Assembly (NCBI GenBank): GCA_036362985.1
Contig: JAYGXS010000004.1
Span: 62,328,415-62,392,414 of the forward strand
Direction of reading: 5' to 3'
DNA from: Ligula intestinalis
Lineage: Eukaryota > Platyhelminthes > Cestoda > Diphyllobothriidea > Diphyllobothriidae
Length of the DNA stretch: 64,000 bases
This document shows, piece by piece, positions 11,985 to 23,700 of the stretch. How positions within the stretch are numbered: the first letter of the stretch is position 1; each line of letters begins with the position of its first letter. A program made the position numbers and the translations under genes. The notes under the pieces were generated by a model. It was not told the origin of the DNA. It made no database searches and saw only the letters and a program-made list of their open reading frames with translations.

Positions 11985-12140
11985 GCTGTGATCATGCCTG
12001 CTCTAACTGACCTCCATGATGCCACTTATTGTACTTCACCATAAATGACGATTTGTAGCAGCAGATCTGGGAAACTGAACCGCTTTCTCTACTACTGCTG
12101 AAGGCTAAATACCAAAGTTCCAAGAAGCGCTTGCGCGTCT
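11985..12140 (-). mobile_element. Degenerate RTE-like 3' remnant
   Basis: CGGCTGTGATC, then ATGATGCCAC, ATGACGATT, AGATCTGG and AAGTTCCAAG follow the same order as the end of the RTE-like fragment at 20290-20450. No reading frame survives. Confidence 0.45.
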
Positions 12141-13389
12141 CGACGAAGTCTGTGTTGCCAGGTTTTAAATTGAACCCCTTCTCAACGCATTTATTGAATG
12201 GCCTGAGTTATTCTGGTGCTATTTTCGCAGTGAGTGTGAACTGCCTCAATCGACATAAAGTCGGTGTACTTCACCCCAACCTATTGACGGAACCCGGACT
12301 TGGCGCTCGTGAGTTGCCGTTGAATAATTTCTTTTGACTGCTGCTGTCAGGCACCGTCGACCTGTGCCCAGTTGAGGATTAGGGTGTCCAAGTGGCATTA
12401 AGGCCTTAAGACGCCCTGAAATGCTGAATAAATTGCCGAGTAAGTTACTGCGTCACATGCAGAAGTGTTGTTCATCAATCTGACCCGATTGGACCATAAC
12501 AGGGTTTGATTCCGGCACGTCAACGGCTTTAGAACATAGCACAACGTCATATGAGCGCACTGTGACTTCACACACGTAGGCTGTTGTTGTTGTTAAATAT
12601 GTTTGTTTACTGCCGAAGAGGGAGCGAACATGAACCAGCAGGTTGTCCGGTTGTTGGCTTCTCACCTGTACTTTGAAATTCGGTTAAATGTCGGGTTTCA
12701 GTAGTAGGCTTTGTGATTTGGTGTCCACTGGAACTAACGCTCTTCACATTGCTGCTTTCTGAATGCAGCTACATAGTATGCGATCTGGACTAGTCAAATG
12801 TGAAGGGGTTCTGGATATTGTGTGCTGGAATATGCGGATGTTCCCCGATCCTGATACCCAGACTCTAACTCTGTATAGGTCTCCCCACTGCGTACTGTGT
12901 GTCTATCCGAATACGAGATTCGCGCCCTTGGGAAGCCAAGGGCGGCCCGTGCCTACCCTCCCCTCCAGCATAGTAGGCTACGGGAATCTTCCAGGAGACA
13001 AGGCCTGCCGATCGCCCTGCGAAATGGGGTGAACCATGCCATGCCCGTGCGGGTGTATGAACCAGTTATCGACCGGCTGACTGATTGAAGGCACCACGGG
13101 CACAGGTTGTCCTGTCTATGCGCAAAAATTTACTGCCACTCAGCGTGGTAATAAAACAGCCTTTCTGGCAGCTGTAGAAACTATTTCCAGTACGCTTTCA
13201 CCGTACCTCTTGACTATTGCCAATGACCAGTATAACAGACCTAGGTCTAGGAAATGTACGCTTAATATTGTGAAGCATTCTATGAATTTCAAGCAAGCAG
13301 ATAATGCAGGATTCATTGGATCTAACAACCTGTGCGACCGCTCACAAGCTGTGTCCTGTCGCTGCAAAACAGCAAGGTCATGCTAAAGT

Positions 13390-13710
13390 GCATGTGGGTT
13401 GGCCTACTTCGCGCATTATAAGCCAATTTATATCCCTGTTTGTTTATTTCGACTATAATGAGGTCGTGAGTGCACGTGGTCACGACGCTGGTGCCGTTTT
13501 GAAAGCAGTTCAATTTGGCCTCTATTTGACGACTATTCCAAGGACATTTATCCACGATGTCGAAAATTGAAGTTATTGGCGTTTATGAATTACTTTTGAT
13601 TTTCCGATGTTGTGAGGTTTTGCGTCTAATTTTATTCCTTGTGAATGGAGGATTTTTTGTACTAAAAGTTTTGCAAATATGTTTTCAGATTAAAGTGTTT
13701 CTCTCTGTCT
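13390..13710. repeat. Dispersed repeat, copy 1 (partner 42728-43030)
   Basis: Interrupted but collinear similarity to 42728-43030 (CTACTTCGC.CATTATAA, GACGCTGGTGCCGTTTTGAAA, GAATTACTTTTGA.TT). There is no coding potential in either copy, so this is an unnamed interspersed repeat. Confidence 0.6.
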
Positions 13711-13730
13711 CTCAAAGTGCAGGCTAATGA

Positions 13731-13744
13731 ATAGTAGTAGTAGC

Positions 13745-13791
<47 letters not shown>

Positions 13792-13801
13792 NNNNNNNNN
13801 N

Positions 13802-13850
<49 letters not shown>

Positions 13851-13852
13851 CA
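13731..13852 (+). repeat. (TAG)n trinucleotide microsatellite with assembly gap
   Basis: Uninterrupted TAG/GTA units with a single early CAG variant and a 10-N gap at 13792-13801. The gap means the true length is unknown. The run of Leu or Tyr codons it creates in translation is spurious. Confidence 0.98.
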
Positions 13853-14234
13853 GCAAAACTGGATGAGGGAACTGTGTAAGTCTAGGAAGAGTTAGTGATG
13901 ACCACGGCAAATTTAGGTTGACTGCGTGCTCCAGCTGTTTACACAGGTCTGGCTTCACCCGCAATTTCTGTTGACTTGATTCGACGACAGATTGCCAGCC
14001 GTTCGGTATCCACCGGCTACTTGCTTCCTGCAGCAATAACTTCACTTATGTTACAGTGTCTCCAACAAATCAAACTTATAAAGTTGTCGGATAAGTGCAC
14101 TCTTCTTTTTATCATTAAGAAGTAATTTCCGAGAGTGGAGCCCACTCTCGTCACGGCGCGTACTTGCTGTCATGCTGTTCGGAAGTGTAACCGTAACTCA
14201 TGCGGTAGAGAGCGTTTGACTCTTTTTTAAGTTA

Positions 14235-14700
14235 TTATTAGTTGCTTGGTAGTCCTTGTTGGATCAAGAGTCCCCGCTGGAGTCCGAGCTGCATGCAGTT
14301 AGGGGGCGGAGAAAAGCCGTGACCTCAGCCGGCTTGAGCCAAAAGTCCACGGAAGTGAGTTGGGTGCCTGGCCTAGAACTGCAGGCGAAGAGATGCTAAC
14401 AGTCATGCGGCGAGACGCCGCAGTCGGGACAGCTATCAGGTGTGGACGGATCGCGTTGATTTGGGTACTCGCGAAGGAGCATGCAGGGGCCACTGCATAG
14501 CTGCGCCAGGGTACACCGAACGACCCTCGGGAGCTTTCGTTCCGCGGCCGCAATCGGTGGTGGATAGCCACTCAGAAGGACCAGCCGGCGGTAGCTGATA
14601 TTTGCATCCACAACAGCTCTCAGGTGAAGACGCTGGAAGCCCGTCTTGATGGCACAGCCATCAGCGACTAGATCCGAGATAGCAGGCGACAGCTGCCTTG
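14235..14700 (-). pseudogene. Non-LTR retrotransposon 3' end (C-terminal Cys/His domain), broken
   Basis: The minus strand encodes KLPRVVRCTLAQLCSGPCM, then CPDCGVSPHDC, an in-frame TAG, HLFACSSRPGTQLTSVD and FWLKPAEVTAFL. This Cys/His ending followed by a W-L-P motif is the C-terminal domain of jockey/CR1-group non-LTR elements without RNase H. The element at 26947-27561 has the same architecture (HLFDCPANPTDL, LWLRPDKVAEFL). Upstream residues (to about 14700) are weakly similar to ORF2 sequence before decay. The tail GGACTACCAAGCAACTAATAATAA is the counterpart of the tetranucleotide tails at 11480 and 18781, here diverged to an AT-rich form. Confidence 0.8.
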
Positions 14701-15257
14701 TGGAGAGCTCGAATAGACGGCCGGACGTTACGACTAGACTCAGGAGCGGGACAACGATGGTGATTTGGATGGCCAGTTTGTGAACAGGTCCACCAAAAGT
14801 GCTTGTCTAAGAGTTTGTTGTTAAGTAGTATTCGCCGCGTCTGGTTGGCTTTACCAAATACAGTAGATTCCTTACCTCAGGAAATTTAACCAAAATGCTG
14901 AAGTATCCTTTTCGCTGCAAAAAAATTACTTAGGCCGTGTTGTAATATTAAGTATCGGGCTGCATAATGTCAAGATGCTGGAAATTTTATTGACTCCATA
15001 TAATTTCCTGACCTTAGTTTTGTTCCAATTCAGAGGAAACGAAACTTGGTTTTGTGCCTTTTCAATAGAACCGCTAGAATCTGTTCTTTGGATAAGATCG
15101 ATTAAGATATAAGTTTTCTCAAGGAAGGGGTTCTTGTTAACGGCTCTACGAAGAAATTCATTTATAAATATCTCAACCGCAGACAAAAAATCCGGCAGGA
15201 GTTTCCTGGTAGCGCACATATGTTCTCATTTATATTTAAATGCCTGCTCCTCTTACT

Positions 15258-15382
15258 CACGATCCCAACCTAACCCTAAACGTTAGCCTAACCCTCACAC
15301 TTACCCGAACACTAACCACAGCCCTTACTCTATCCATAAACCTAACCCTAACCATAAACCTAACCCATACCCTAACCCTAAC
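15258..15382 (+). repeat. Degenerate telomere-like (CCCTAA) tract, interstitial
   Basis: Repeated CCTAACCC / CCATAAACC / ACCCTAACCC units with variant spacing, flanked by ordinary intronic DNA. The base unit matches the TTAGGG-class repeat used by flatworms. It is degenerate throughout, hence old. It could also be an independently expanded satellite. Confidence 0.7.
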
Positions 15383-17746
15383 AGAAATTGATTGTGTAGG
15401 CATTTAAGTATAAATACGAACATATGTGCGGTACCAAGGAAACTTGCCAAAAATCGCCCCGAAATATCAGTGCCAAGGAGCCAGTGAGCATCTTCCTCCC
15501 TTTCAAAGGTCGTGATGTATCCAACGTGATAGAGCGAAGGCTTCGATGCACGATTGAAAAAAACCTACCCCGCCTCTGAATTCTTGTACAAAAGTACAAC
15601 AATGGCTATTCCAGCTAGACCAACTAAAGACATGCTGTCTATGCACGCCCCATCTAGCTGCCTTTCCGAGTTAACATGTATTTGCGGATGAAAATACATC
15701 GGGCGCACTCAAAGATAGTGGGCAACGCGGTCAGCTAAAAATATGCCTAAGTGGTTGCACAGGGCGGAAAATAAAATATCAAGGAGTTCAGTCTTGAGGC
15801 TCTTATTGGACACTGGCCGTACGATCGACAAAAAGACTGCATTTAAGGTCTTACTTCGGCCAACAACCGTGCCTCTCCTACTATTTGCGGAGGCCGCTGC
15901 AATGCGAAGAAGAAAACCAAAACTCTGTAAGCAGCTGGATCATGTGATCAATCTCGCGTTGCCGTGGTAACGATCGCTCAACTCATTCCCTTTGACGCCT
16001 TCTCGCTCCCCTTAGAACTGAATGCTACCCCGTTCTCTTCACCCGGCTGCCTTTTAACCACGTATCACAGGCTTTCACGAACGTAAACTGCCATGCTGTG
16101 ACAAATACTTCGCCCCCCCCTTTACTCCTCTTCAACATACACCCACATCTAAGACTATTACCTTCCACTCTATCCTTCTAGGTCGAAAATTAATTGGACA
16201 GTTAATTTATCTTACTAATAGGCGATGCCCATTTGCAGTTAAATAAGAGGGCGCGAAATTATATGACGTCAATAAATTCGGCTAATCTCGTGATCTTCGC
16301 CTTCATCAAATTTCTTCCGGGAAAACAATGTTTCAGCATTTATTATGGAAAAAATGCACGTAAATATCCTTCCTCGTACTCATTTGGTAGGAAATAGCCT
16401 CTTCTTCAGATGTATGCTTAATGTAAGACTATCTTTCAGTTTGAAAGGTGTTTATCATTAAGAGCAGTTAAATGTCATCAAAACTTTTCTGAGCCCCATT
16501 AAACCTCCTCCTCCTACTGGTTTAGCGAAATATGTGATTTTTCTTAGACGAAATGTTTCTAGCATGTCGTCTGGAAATCCTGATTTCAAATGGAAACTTT
16601 GGTCGTCTTCACAATTGTTCAGCATTAGAAGACGTTTTTACTCTATCTTCAAGTACTACCTTCAAAGGAAATGAACTTTTCTATGAGTAAATGATATTTT
16701 GTGCATACTTTCTTTATACTACAGTTAACTTTAGAAAGATGTCGAAAATAAAGAAGAAAATGTTATGCTCCTTAACTAGCCATTTTTCCACTGCATTAGC
16801 TCGTTCAAAAGCAGACATCCTACCATGAGTTCAAAATTTTCTGGGATCATGCGACGTAAAAACCGTAGTTAGGTAATCTTTTCAAAACTAGTATGCATTT
16901 CAGAATTTTGGTGGACACTTACTGAGCTGACAAATCTACTGTAAGTCAGACGTGGTTCTTTTTGTGCCTCTTGTGTTTATGTGTGCGTGTGTGTAATACT
17001 TCGCGAGTACTTCTTGCTTATCCGCATACAACTGTATACACTCGAGCTCTAGCCTCTGTCCTCCAAGACAGAATGAAAATATCCGCTTGTGTCCTGCCGT
17101 GGGAGTAAAACGGGTAATCGCCCCTTTTACGTGGCTTTGGCACGCTTATTGTCGCACACCGAGCTCTTTTTTTCTCTCCCCTGTCCGCCGCAAGCAGTTT
17201 GCTGTAGACACAGTCCCTTTTGTCATAAATAATGCTCTAGAACGCACATCGCCGAACTGGCTGGATTTTGGCGTAAAGATTTTCCTTTTGCCATTCCGCG
17301 CTCTGGTACGCCTGCCGGAAAGCATGTTTGCCTCGGACGTGGCAAAATTTAAAGGCTTCCAGTTGCTATGCCTTCCGTGGCTGTACTTTAATTACTTTAC
17401 CTTAATTTGCAGCTGTTGTCGGTGCAAGGTTAACTTAAGATACACAGCTACTCAAATTGGAACAAGTAGTATAGCAATGTAGTCTAAAAGTACACCTATC
17501 GTAATCTCTTGATAGAAGAAACCTTTGGGAACGTTTTTTGCACTGATCATTTTTATTGTTCAAGAGTGACGACCTATTTCAGCTACAAGTTATGAACTAA
17601 TTGCTCCAACTATTACCTTATTCCTCGCGAAAGTTCTTCGTGTGTGTTACCTACTAACCTCTCGTGCCTCTGAAAGGATTTAGTTCTTTACATCATCCCC
17701 GGATGAGGAAGAAGAGGAGACTATTTCTGAGACCAAAGTATATTCA

Positions 17747-17786
17747 GGCTGACGTTTCAAAAGCTAGCTCGCTTTCATCGTCAGAG
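17747..17786 (-). ncRNA. Hammerhead ribozyme motif with a distinct stem II, PLE family D
   Basis: Minus strand: CUGACGA, stem II AAAGC-GAGCUA-GCUUU, then UGAAAC followed by GUC and AG. All conserved core positions fit CUGANGA and GAAA, and the cleavage triplet is GUC. Stem III would be the self-complementary ACGU, as in the other PLE motifs of the window, but the stem II sequence is unrelated to theirs. It lies downstream, in element orientation, of a PLE GIY-YIG remnant (17915-18200). Confidence 0.72.
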
Positions 17787-17914
17787 CAAGGTGTCTGTAT
17801 TCCTGTGTGCGTTAGATAGATGTGAACGTCCAGTCGCCCATGCGTCAGTCGATTGCGCCGATCGATTTTCTTGGCTGTTTGAATTGCTCGCGCCGTCGTG
17901 AGCTATGTCAAGTC

Positions 17915-18200
17915 TTTTTTGTTATTCGTGAGTTTTTCCACCCTCTTTGCTCGCGGCTACCAGCTGTCGGCCCCGTTTATCTCTCTCCGCCCAACCTATT
18001 GCTCCGTTTTGAGCCGATTTTAGCCTTTTGCGGAGCGCTTGGTAGGCGGGATGAAGGTCCATGGCTCTGTTTAGTAGGCCAGTCGAGGACCATTCGGTAG
18101 TTCCGTCAAATGACATCAAAATATGCCTCCTTTTCAGTGTTGTTCCAGTCGCCTTTATCAAACTTCACGGAGTCAGGGCGCGCAGGCTCCTTCTAATCCG
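17915..18200 (-). mobile_element. Penelope-like element fragment, family D (end of GIY-YIG region)
   Basis: The minus strand encodes SFDGTTEWSSTGLLNRAMD and LHPAYQALRKRLKS. This corresponds to the C-terminal end of PLE GIY-YIG domains (compare FNFAGARILTHADKQRAREL and ELAPAYIVINRHI at 48240-48390). The family assignment rests on this pattern and on the hammerhead motif that follows. The frame is open for about 80 codons. Confidence 0.65.
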
Positions 18201-18469
18201 CTGCTAATATGTATCCTGGTATGTGTTTGTCAAGGGGTCAGATCGTGCTGTGGCGCGCGCAGTCTGGTCCGCCAACACAGTCAGCCAATGCGCCCATCTC
18301 ACCTCAGGCGACCGATCAGCTAGGTGGTTGCATTTATTTTCTCACTAAAAAGCAGTCAGATGTGCTTGAAGCTATCACGATGTGCTAAAAGCCGTGGGTT
18401 GGAGGGTTGCCAGTTGACAGGATAACTCGGACACCGCAGTTAGCCAAATGTGTTTCTTGTGGTGTGGAG

Positions 18470-18720
18470 TGAGTTATTGCGGGATGAGGGTCAGCTGCAA
18501 TGGCTCCTTCTTAAGATGCCTCCCTCCCCCCCCATCTCCGGTCCTCTCGGTTTTGCCTTGGCATCAGGTTCAGTTGTGGGAGTGGGGTAGACCCAACGAG
18601 TGTATACTTACACCATAGTCCAGCTAAAGCCACCGCGTCTGCCTTCAGGCTGCTAAAGCTCGTGGTGGACATCGTCGAGAGTGACGATCAAACTGTCGGC
18701 CATCTGGTGTTTGGCGAACA
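18470..18720. repeat. Dispersed repeat, copy 1 (partner 34590-34930)
   Basis: Collinear blocks shared with 34590-34930: CAATGGCTC.TTCTTAA, a GTGGG.TAGA..C block, CTTCAG, AAGCTCGTGGT.GA and AT.GTCGAG. A shorter match lies at 1450-1560. No coding function is seen. It is possibly a SINE body. Confidence 0.55.
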
Positions 18721-18780
18721 GTGCATGCTTAAAGGAATCTAGTTTTGCTGCGCAATTGTTGCGTGAAAGCATGTCACCGT

Positions 18781-18860
18781 CTGGCTGGCTGGCTAGTAGC
18801 CCTTGTTGGATCAGGAGCCCCGCCGGGTGGACCTCAATCCCGGCAGCAAGGAAGAAAAGT
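18781..18860 (-). mobile_element. Non-LTR 3' tip with (CCAG)n tail
   Basis: The minus strand reads GATCCAACAAGGGCTACTAG and then CCAGCCAGCCAG. It matches the last about 40 bases of the elements at 11480 and 14235, with a different tetranucleotide tail. No coding sequence remains. Confidence 0.6.
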
Positions 18861-19389
18861 CGGAGCGGCATGGTCGGGAGGGGCTCCTCCGTCATCAAAA
18901 ACGCAGATGGAGAGGAGGGTCGAAAGATCCACCGTAGGGAAATTGGTGTAGCTGACTTTGGCCGCCGTGAGGGTGGGTGGAGACGCCACGAAGACGCGTC
19001 TGCTGTGGCTTCCCGGTCGAGCGGGCCGTGTAACAGAAGCCGTTGTCTACATAATTGTCATTTGCGCCTGCCAGTAAAAAGGCCTTGCCACGTTGGGTGG
19101 ATCGCCAGCCGAAAATAGTATGTGATTTTCATCAGTTTTGGGTAGGACGCGATACAGGACTATCCCCATACCCAGCTACCCCCGCCGTGCGCTAAATTCC
19201 AGATATTATATCTATTCCTGTTTACCCACCCTAAGCCAAAACCGAATGCTCTGTTGTTTGAATTGCTTACTTGTACTTGCTTATACATGTACGCGTGCTC
19301 TTCGGTCAGCGTGTTTCTATGTTGCTTTCTGTCCAATCGCCTACCTGTTCACTTATATGCCTCAGTTTTATGCGTCTGCTATCTTTTAG

Positions 19390-20245
19390 GCGGCCCTCTA
19401 AAAATTCGGCATTTAGGAATATCGGTAACAATAATCATTCTCACCAGCAGCCATGGCCTCAACCACCGCATTATCCCCTTCACGCCTTCCTGGACTGCGA
19501 TGGCGATGCTGCCCCCGCCATCGTCGCCGCCGGCACTTACACACCCGATTATGCGCCAGATCGTGTTCGATCGATTTCCGATACTCGCTCATCGCAATCA
19601 CACGGCTTCCTGTCGGCATTTAACGACACCGCGGCCCCACGCAAGTACTCCGCAGACCTTCCCATATCGCCCTCTGCTAACGGCTGGCCGATCCCCAGGC
19701 CGGTCTGCGACAACGTCCAGTCTCCTAGCCCGCTTTCGCGTACTCGCCAGTCGGCTTTTGTGTATTCGCACAATGATGAATGCCGGACTAGCGGACGTCG
19801 GAAATGTGCAACATCAGCCGCCGCCGCCGCCCAGGCGGAGTCCTTGGCGCGTTCCGCTGCCACGGCTTCTTCGCTGGCGAGGAAACCGCTGCAAATCGTG
19901 CCTGAGTCCTCGGTCTGGAGTCACGGCGGCGGTGTCACGCCTCTAACGCCGGCCTCGCAACACCGGTCCTGCATCCTTGCCTGTACGGGTCCGCCCTCCT
20001 CCACCTTCACCACGGACACCCCGACCCCCACGGCCACGCCCACACCGACCCCCACCCCGACCCCGTTTTCGGGTCAACGGGTGCATTCCCTTTACAGCCG
20101 CAACGGCGGTCTCTCCGGCGCCTCTACGGAGTTTGACGACGGAGCGGCAACGACGGACAGAACCATTCACTCGCCCCGTAATCCTCCCGAAGTTCGGGCC
20201 TATCGTAGCCGCGAGGCTGCACTCAAGTCACTCGCGCACGAGGAG
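19390..20245 (+). CDS. SH2-domain (tensin-like) protein, exon C (linker and start of SH2)
   Basis: Internal exon of 856 bases. The acceptor is TGCTATCTTTTAG, the donor GAG|GTAAAA. The first base completes the split Trp codon from exon B, and the exon ends in phase 0. Most of it is Ser/Pro/Ala-rich disordered linker, with an Ala run (SAAAAAAQAE) and a Thr-Pro dipeptide run (about 20011-20065, TPTPTATPTPTPTPTP). The last 18 residues (RAYRSREAALKSLAHEE) are helix alpha-A of the SH2 domain, with the Ser-Arg-Glu start typical of tensins. The SH2 domain continues directly in exon D. A start codon inside this exon is unlikely, since the phases of exons A and B fit. Confidence 0.85.
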
Positions 20246-20284
20246 GTAAAAACTGCATTTTTTTAAAATTCCTACTTACTTATT

Positions 20285-20700
20285 TGTACTTGTTGCGGCT
20301 GTGATCGTCCCTGACCCTGCCGGCCTCATTGATGCCACGGACGTTACCTCCATGCGTGACGATTGGCGGCAGCGGATCTGGAGAGCTCCAGCCAGTCTTT
20401 TCTACAGAGCCCAACGATAGAAGGTCCAAGGACTGCTTCCATGTCTTGGTAGATGGTGTCGATCCAAGTATTAAGTTGCCCTCCTCTTCGACGCTTCCAG
20501 ATTGACTGCTGTGCCGGGTCGAGGGCCGCATTGCTAAGCTCGTGGGCGGGCGATGGACAAAGTGTCCAAGCCAACTCAGTCGCCTTTGTCGAATGGCTTG
20601 AGATATCCTCGTGATACGATCGCAGCGGGTGCGGACTATCTGTTTGGCGATGAAGTCGCTATACTTAACTCGCAAGATCGTCCTCAGGCATCGGTGGAAT
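20285..20700 (-). pseudogene. RTE-like non-LTR retrotransposon 3' end, frameshifted
   Basis: The minus strand encodes RCLRTILRVKYSDFIAKQ, RITRISQAIRQRRLSWLGHF, then in a second frame KRRRGGQLNTWIDTI, KDWLELSRSAAANRHAWR. This is the C-terminal region of RTE/craniofacial-development-protein-2-like elements: the CLRRI...RRLRWLGHV block, a basic RRRGGQ..TW block and the final W-L-xA-xx-R-xxW block. One frameshift lies between the two blocks (about 20540). The fragment begins only 40 bases after exon C of the host gene and is antisense to it. Confidence 0.8.
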
Positions 20701-23700
20701 TCGTCAACTTAGGCATTAATTCCACCTCATCTGCTTGGCGTTGCGTAGTTGCAACACATACTTGTTTTGAGGAGGGGGGGGGAGGGTTTGCTTGATGTAA
20801 GTCACAACCTCCGACAGTGCACCCCACATTGAATCTGGTAATGACACTAGGATGCCATCCTCAGGGAAACTTAGCCGATCATTAATTTTTGAGAGACTAG
20901 GCGCAGAAATTTACAAAAAAATGCGTACATCAAATAGCGCGTGGGTGGTGCTGGAGAGCCGCAGAGGCGTGAAGCAGCGGTAGAACAAGAGTTAACCATG
21001 TCGCTAAGCCGTACGATGAATCATACAATAACTGCTGTCATTTGCCTCCACCCCCTCTCTAATTTCATGCCCACATAAGCTAAAAGGCGAGTCTCAGGAA
21101 GCGATTCCAAGTAAGTATATGTGATTAATTTGAAAAGTTGATTCGCCAAACATATGTTTTCAGAAACTCTTCATCAGGCCAGTATATTTGCAGGGATATT
21201 GAAGGTTATATAGTTGGACAGGGTCATTACAATATATCGTTTTTACGCCGTCCGCATGGCGAGCTCGGCGTTTAGAGGTCGTTGTGCTGGAGGAGAGGGA
21301 ACATTGGGGTTAGGTTATGGTAATGTGTCAAGGGTAAGGTATATGGAGTGATAATTACTGTCATTTGCATGGAGCGAACGATTGTTACTGGGGTATCGGG
21401 GGGGGCGGTGTGCGATCGCCACCTGGCGTCAGGCTCGGCCACGGAAGGGAAAGTGCTTGCAGTAGCGTCTTCTAACATTGCAGCACTGGATTCGCTAGCC
21501 GTATAGCCACTGTTCCGGCTGTTCGAAGCACTTTTTGGCGTAGGCCCTTGGAGAAGTTAGCTGATGTCCGCTAGACAACCTGATAACTTAAAAAATCACG
21601 ATACTAGTCTGATGTTTCTGATTCTCATTCCGACCCACCATCACAAACGGCCGCAGATTGGGCTGCCATATCGTCACACGCTCTCTCTCTTTCGGCGACT
21701 TTTTATCCAATTCATTCAACAGAGCACTGATGCAGCAACATCCCTGCACTTTCTAACCCGTGAACTGGATATTGCGTCGACAGCCCTCCCATGAAAACTG
21801 ATACGTGTGTGTTTGACTTGTGCGTGTTGTAAGCGCCCTATTTTACGATCTCCACATACCTTCCACCCCCTAACCCCCATCCCTATGCAACCACGTTTCC
21901 TCACAGCTCATGTGGGGGAGAGAGTGGAGGGAGGAAGGCTACTTGTCACCTGGTAACTGTAAGTAAATCCTTCCACGCTGACACACTCCAAAGTCCGCAC
22001 TGTCGTCACCCGCACTGCCCAGTATCTCAGTGTGTGATTAGTTTGGCTGTGTTGCGCCGGCGTACTCAGCTGTCAATCAACCCCTCACTCCGAGAGCGCT
22101 AACAATGTCCTTCCTGCTTCTTTTTTTTCGCTGGATCAGTTCAACGCAGTTGTCAAAGGATCTGCTTGTTTCAAACTAGACCCTGATTCTATGATCGTTA
22201 TCCTGTGTGTCTGACGTCAAGCCCTTATGACGGCAGGTTCCTCCCGGACTATGAGATCATGTGAAATAGACGTCAGTAGATGTGACTATCTGTCTCTGAT
22301 GATGTAGTCAAGATGTAACTCCACGCCAACAACTTCTCATTCATCACCGATTGGCGTACGTGATGCCAGTATCCAAATCGCGCCTTGTCGCTATCTCATC
22401 AGTAGTATTGATTAAGCGTCATTTGTCTCACTGACACAGTTGCTAGAAACGGTGTTGCTCTGCGCAGTCCAGCGTGACCAACTACCCTCCCAAGTAACTT
22501 TTAGGCGTTAAAAGGAACACCTCACTACAATTATTAGAGAATCATGACTCAAACAACTCGTGGCTTGCACGTTTATCAACTCTCACGAGAACGTTGTTCT
22601 TATGACGGAGTGAGCGGATCCTGCCGAGCTAGCGTCATCCCTTCTACTGCATGTTCCGTCATCCGCGTTGGCTAAATTGAGTGAAAAAGATGGTGTCGAA
22701 ATAACTTTGCAACTCTTAGCTAAAATGTAACACAGACAACCTTCCTCCAGTATAGAATGTAGTCCTAGTTGAGAACGGCTAACGAATTGAAGATTGACTC
22801 TGGGACCTGCTGCTGTTATACGGAATATAATATTTGCGCGGTGGTTAGACTCGAGGCAGGTATTGCACAGGAGACACAAGCCCTGGGGGTGGATTAGGGA
22901 CTGATAGCGCATGGCGCATCGATAAAAGTAGAACGTTCGGGTGTTAGTGACCAATCTGAGTAGATGAATTGGCAACAGTAGCTTATGTAGGCCCACTCAT
23001 TATTCCCTACTCCCTGCATCCATTACTACAAAAACTATGCTTATAGGGTTTTATGGGTGGGAAATTAAGACACTTTAATGAATGCCAAATACATTTTTAT
23101 TTTACTGTATTGATAGGTGTTGTTGATTCATATCTGTAGATTTTCCTCATATGTATTATCGTTTGACTTATTGCGGACAACTCGATTATCAACTTGCAGG
23201 TTTGTTAAATTTCCCCAAAAATTGAAATGTTGGTTAAGAGGTCGTCTACTTTAACTTACCTTAGGTCCAACTTACCGTTCTGGAGTTAGATTAGTGTAGT
23301 TGACGGTGCAAAGCGCCGAGCATACCTTCAATTGACATGTGGAACAACTTACTCCAAGCGGCTGCCGTAAGCAACTTCGACTACCTTTTTCACTTTTCAC
23401 TGTCATCTAAAAATTTTCTTCTCTGTCTATTCTATTTCCCTCTCCTCTGGAATTATATAACCACCATTTTTGCAGGGCAAAATGCTGGAACTTGGGGTTT
23501 TTTAGTGGGCCTACATAAGCTACCTTTGCCGATATGCATCACAAGTTTTGGCTCTAGTGAGCACGGAGATACTGACACCCTGGCTGCAAGTTTGTCGGGT
23601 GGGGTCGTTAAGTTGCTGGTTTGTTGGAAGAATTCACCCAACTGGGCAAGTACATAGGCCAGCTAGCGTTTCTCCAGGAACGTGAGCACCGTGTTTAGAC

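Larger units (their letters stand above)
11303..19389 (+). other. Intron B-C (8.1 kb) with retroelement fragments
   Basis: It contains a chimeric non-LTR/PLE patch (11480-11865), an RTE-like remnant (11985-12140), a repeat shared with 42728 (13390-13710), a (TAG)n microsatellite with a gap, a non-LTR 3' end (14235-14700), a telomere-like tract (15258-15382), a PLE end with hammerhead motif (17747-18200), a repeat shared with 34590 (18470-18720) and a non-LTR 3' tip (18781-18860). A short motif encoding KPxLCKQLxH.VNLxLPW occurs at 13900-13960 (minus) and 15925-15970 (plus), which suggests another unnamed repeat. Nothing recognisable was found at 12140-13390 or 16000-17700. Confidence 0.55.

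Noticed and set aside
13662..14045. Minus-strand open frame with poly-Leu/poly-Tyr
   Set aside because: It is produced by the (TAG)n microsatellite and spans an assembly gap.
17087..17482. 131-codon plus-strand open frame
   Set aside because: No recognisable domain, no splice phase fit with the SH2 gene, and a composition unlike its exons.
22280..22330. CUGAUGAUG sequence resembling a hammerhead core
   Set aside because: No GAAA strand or stem II follows within the expected distance.
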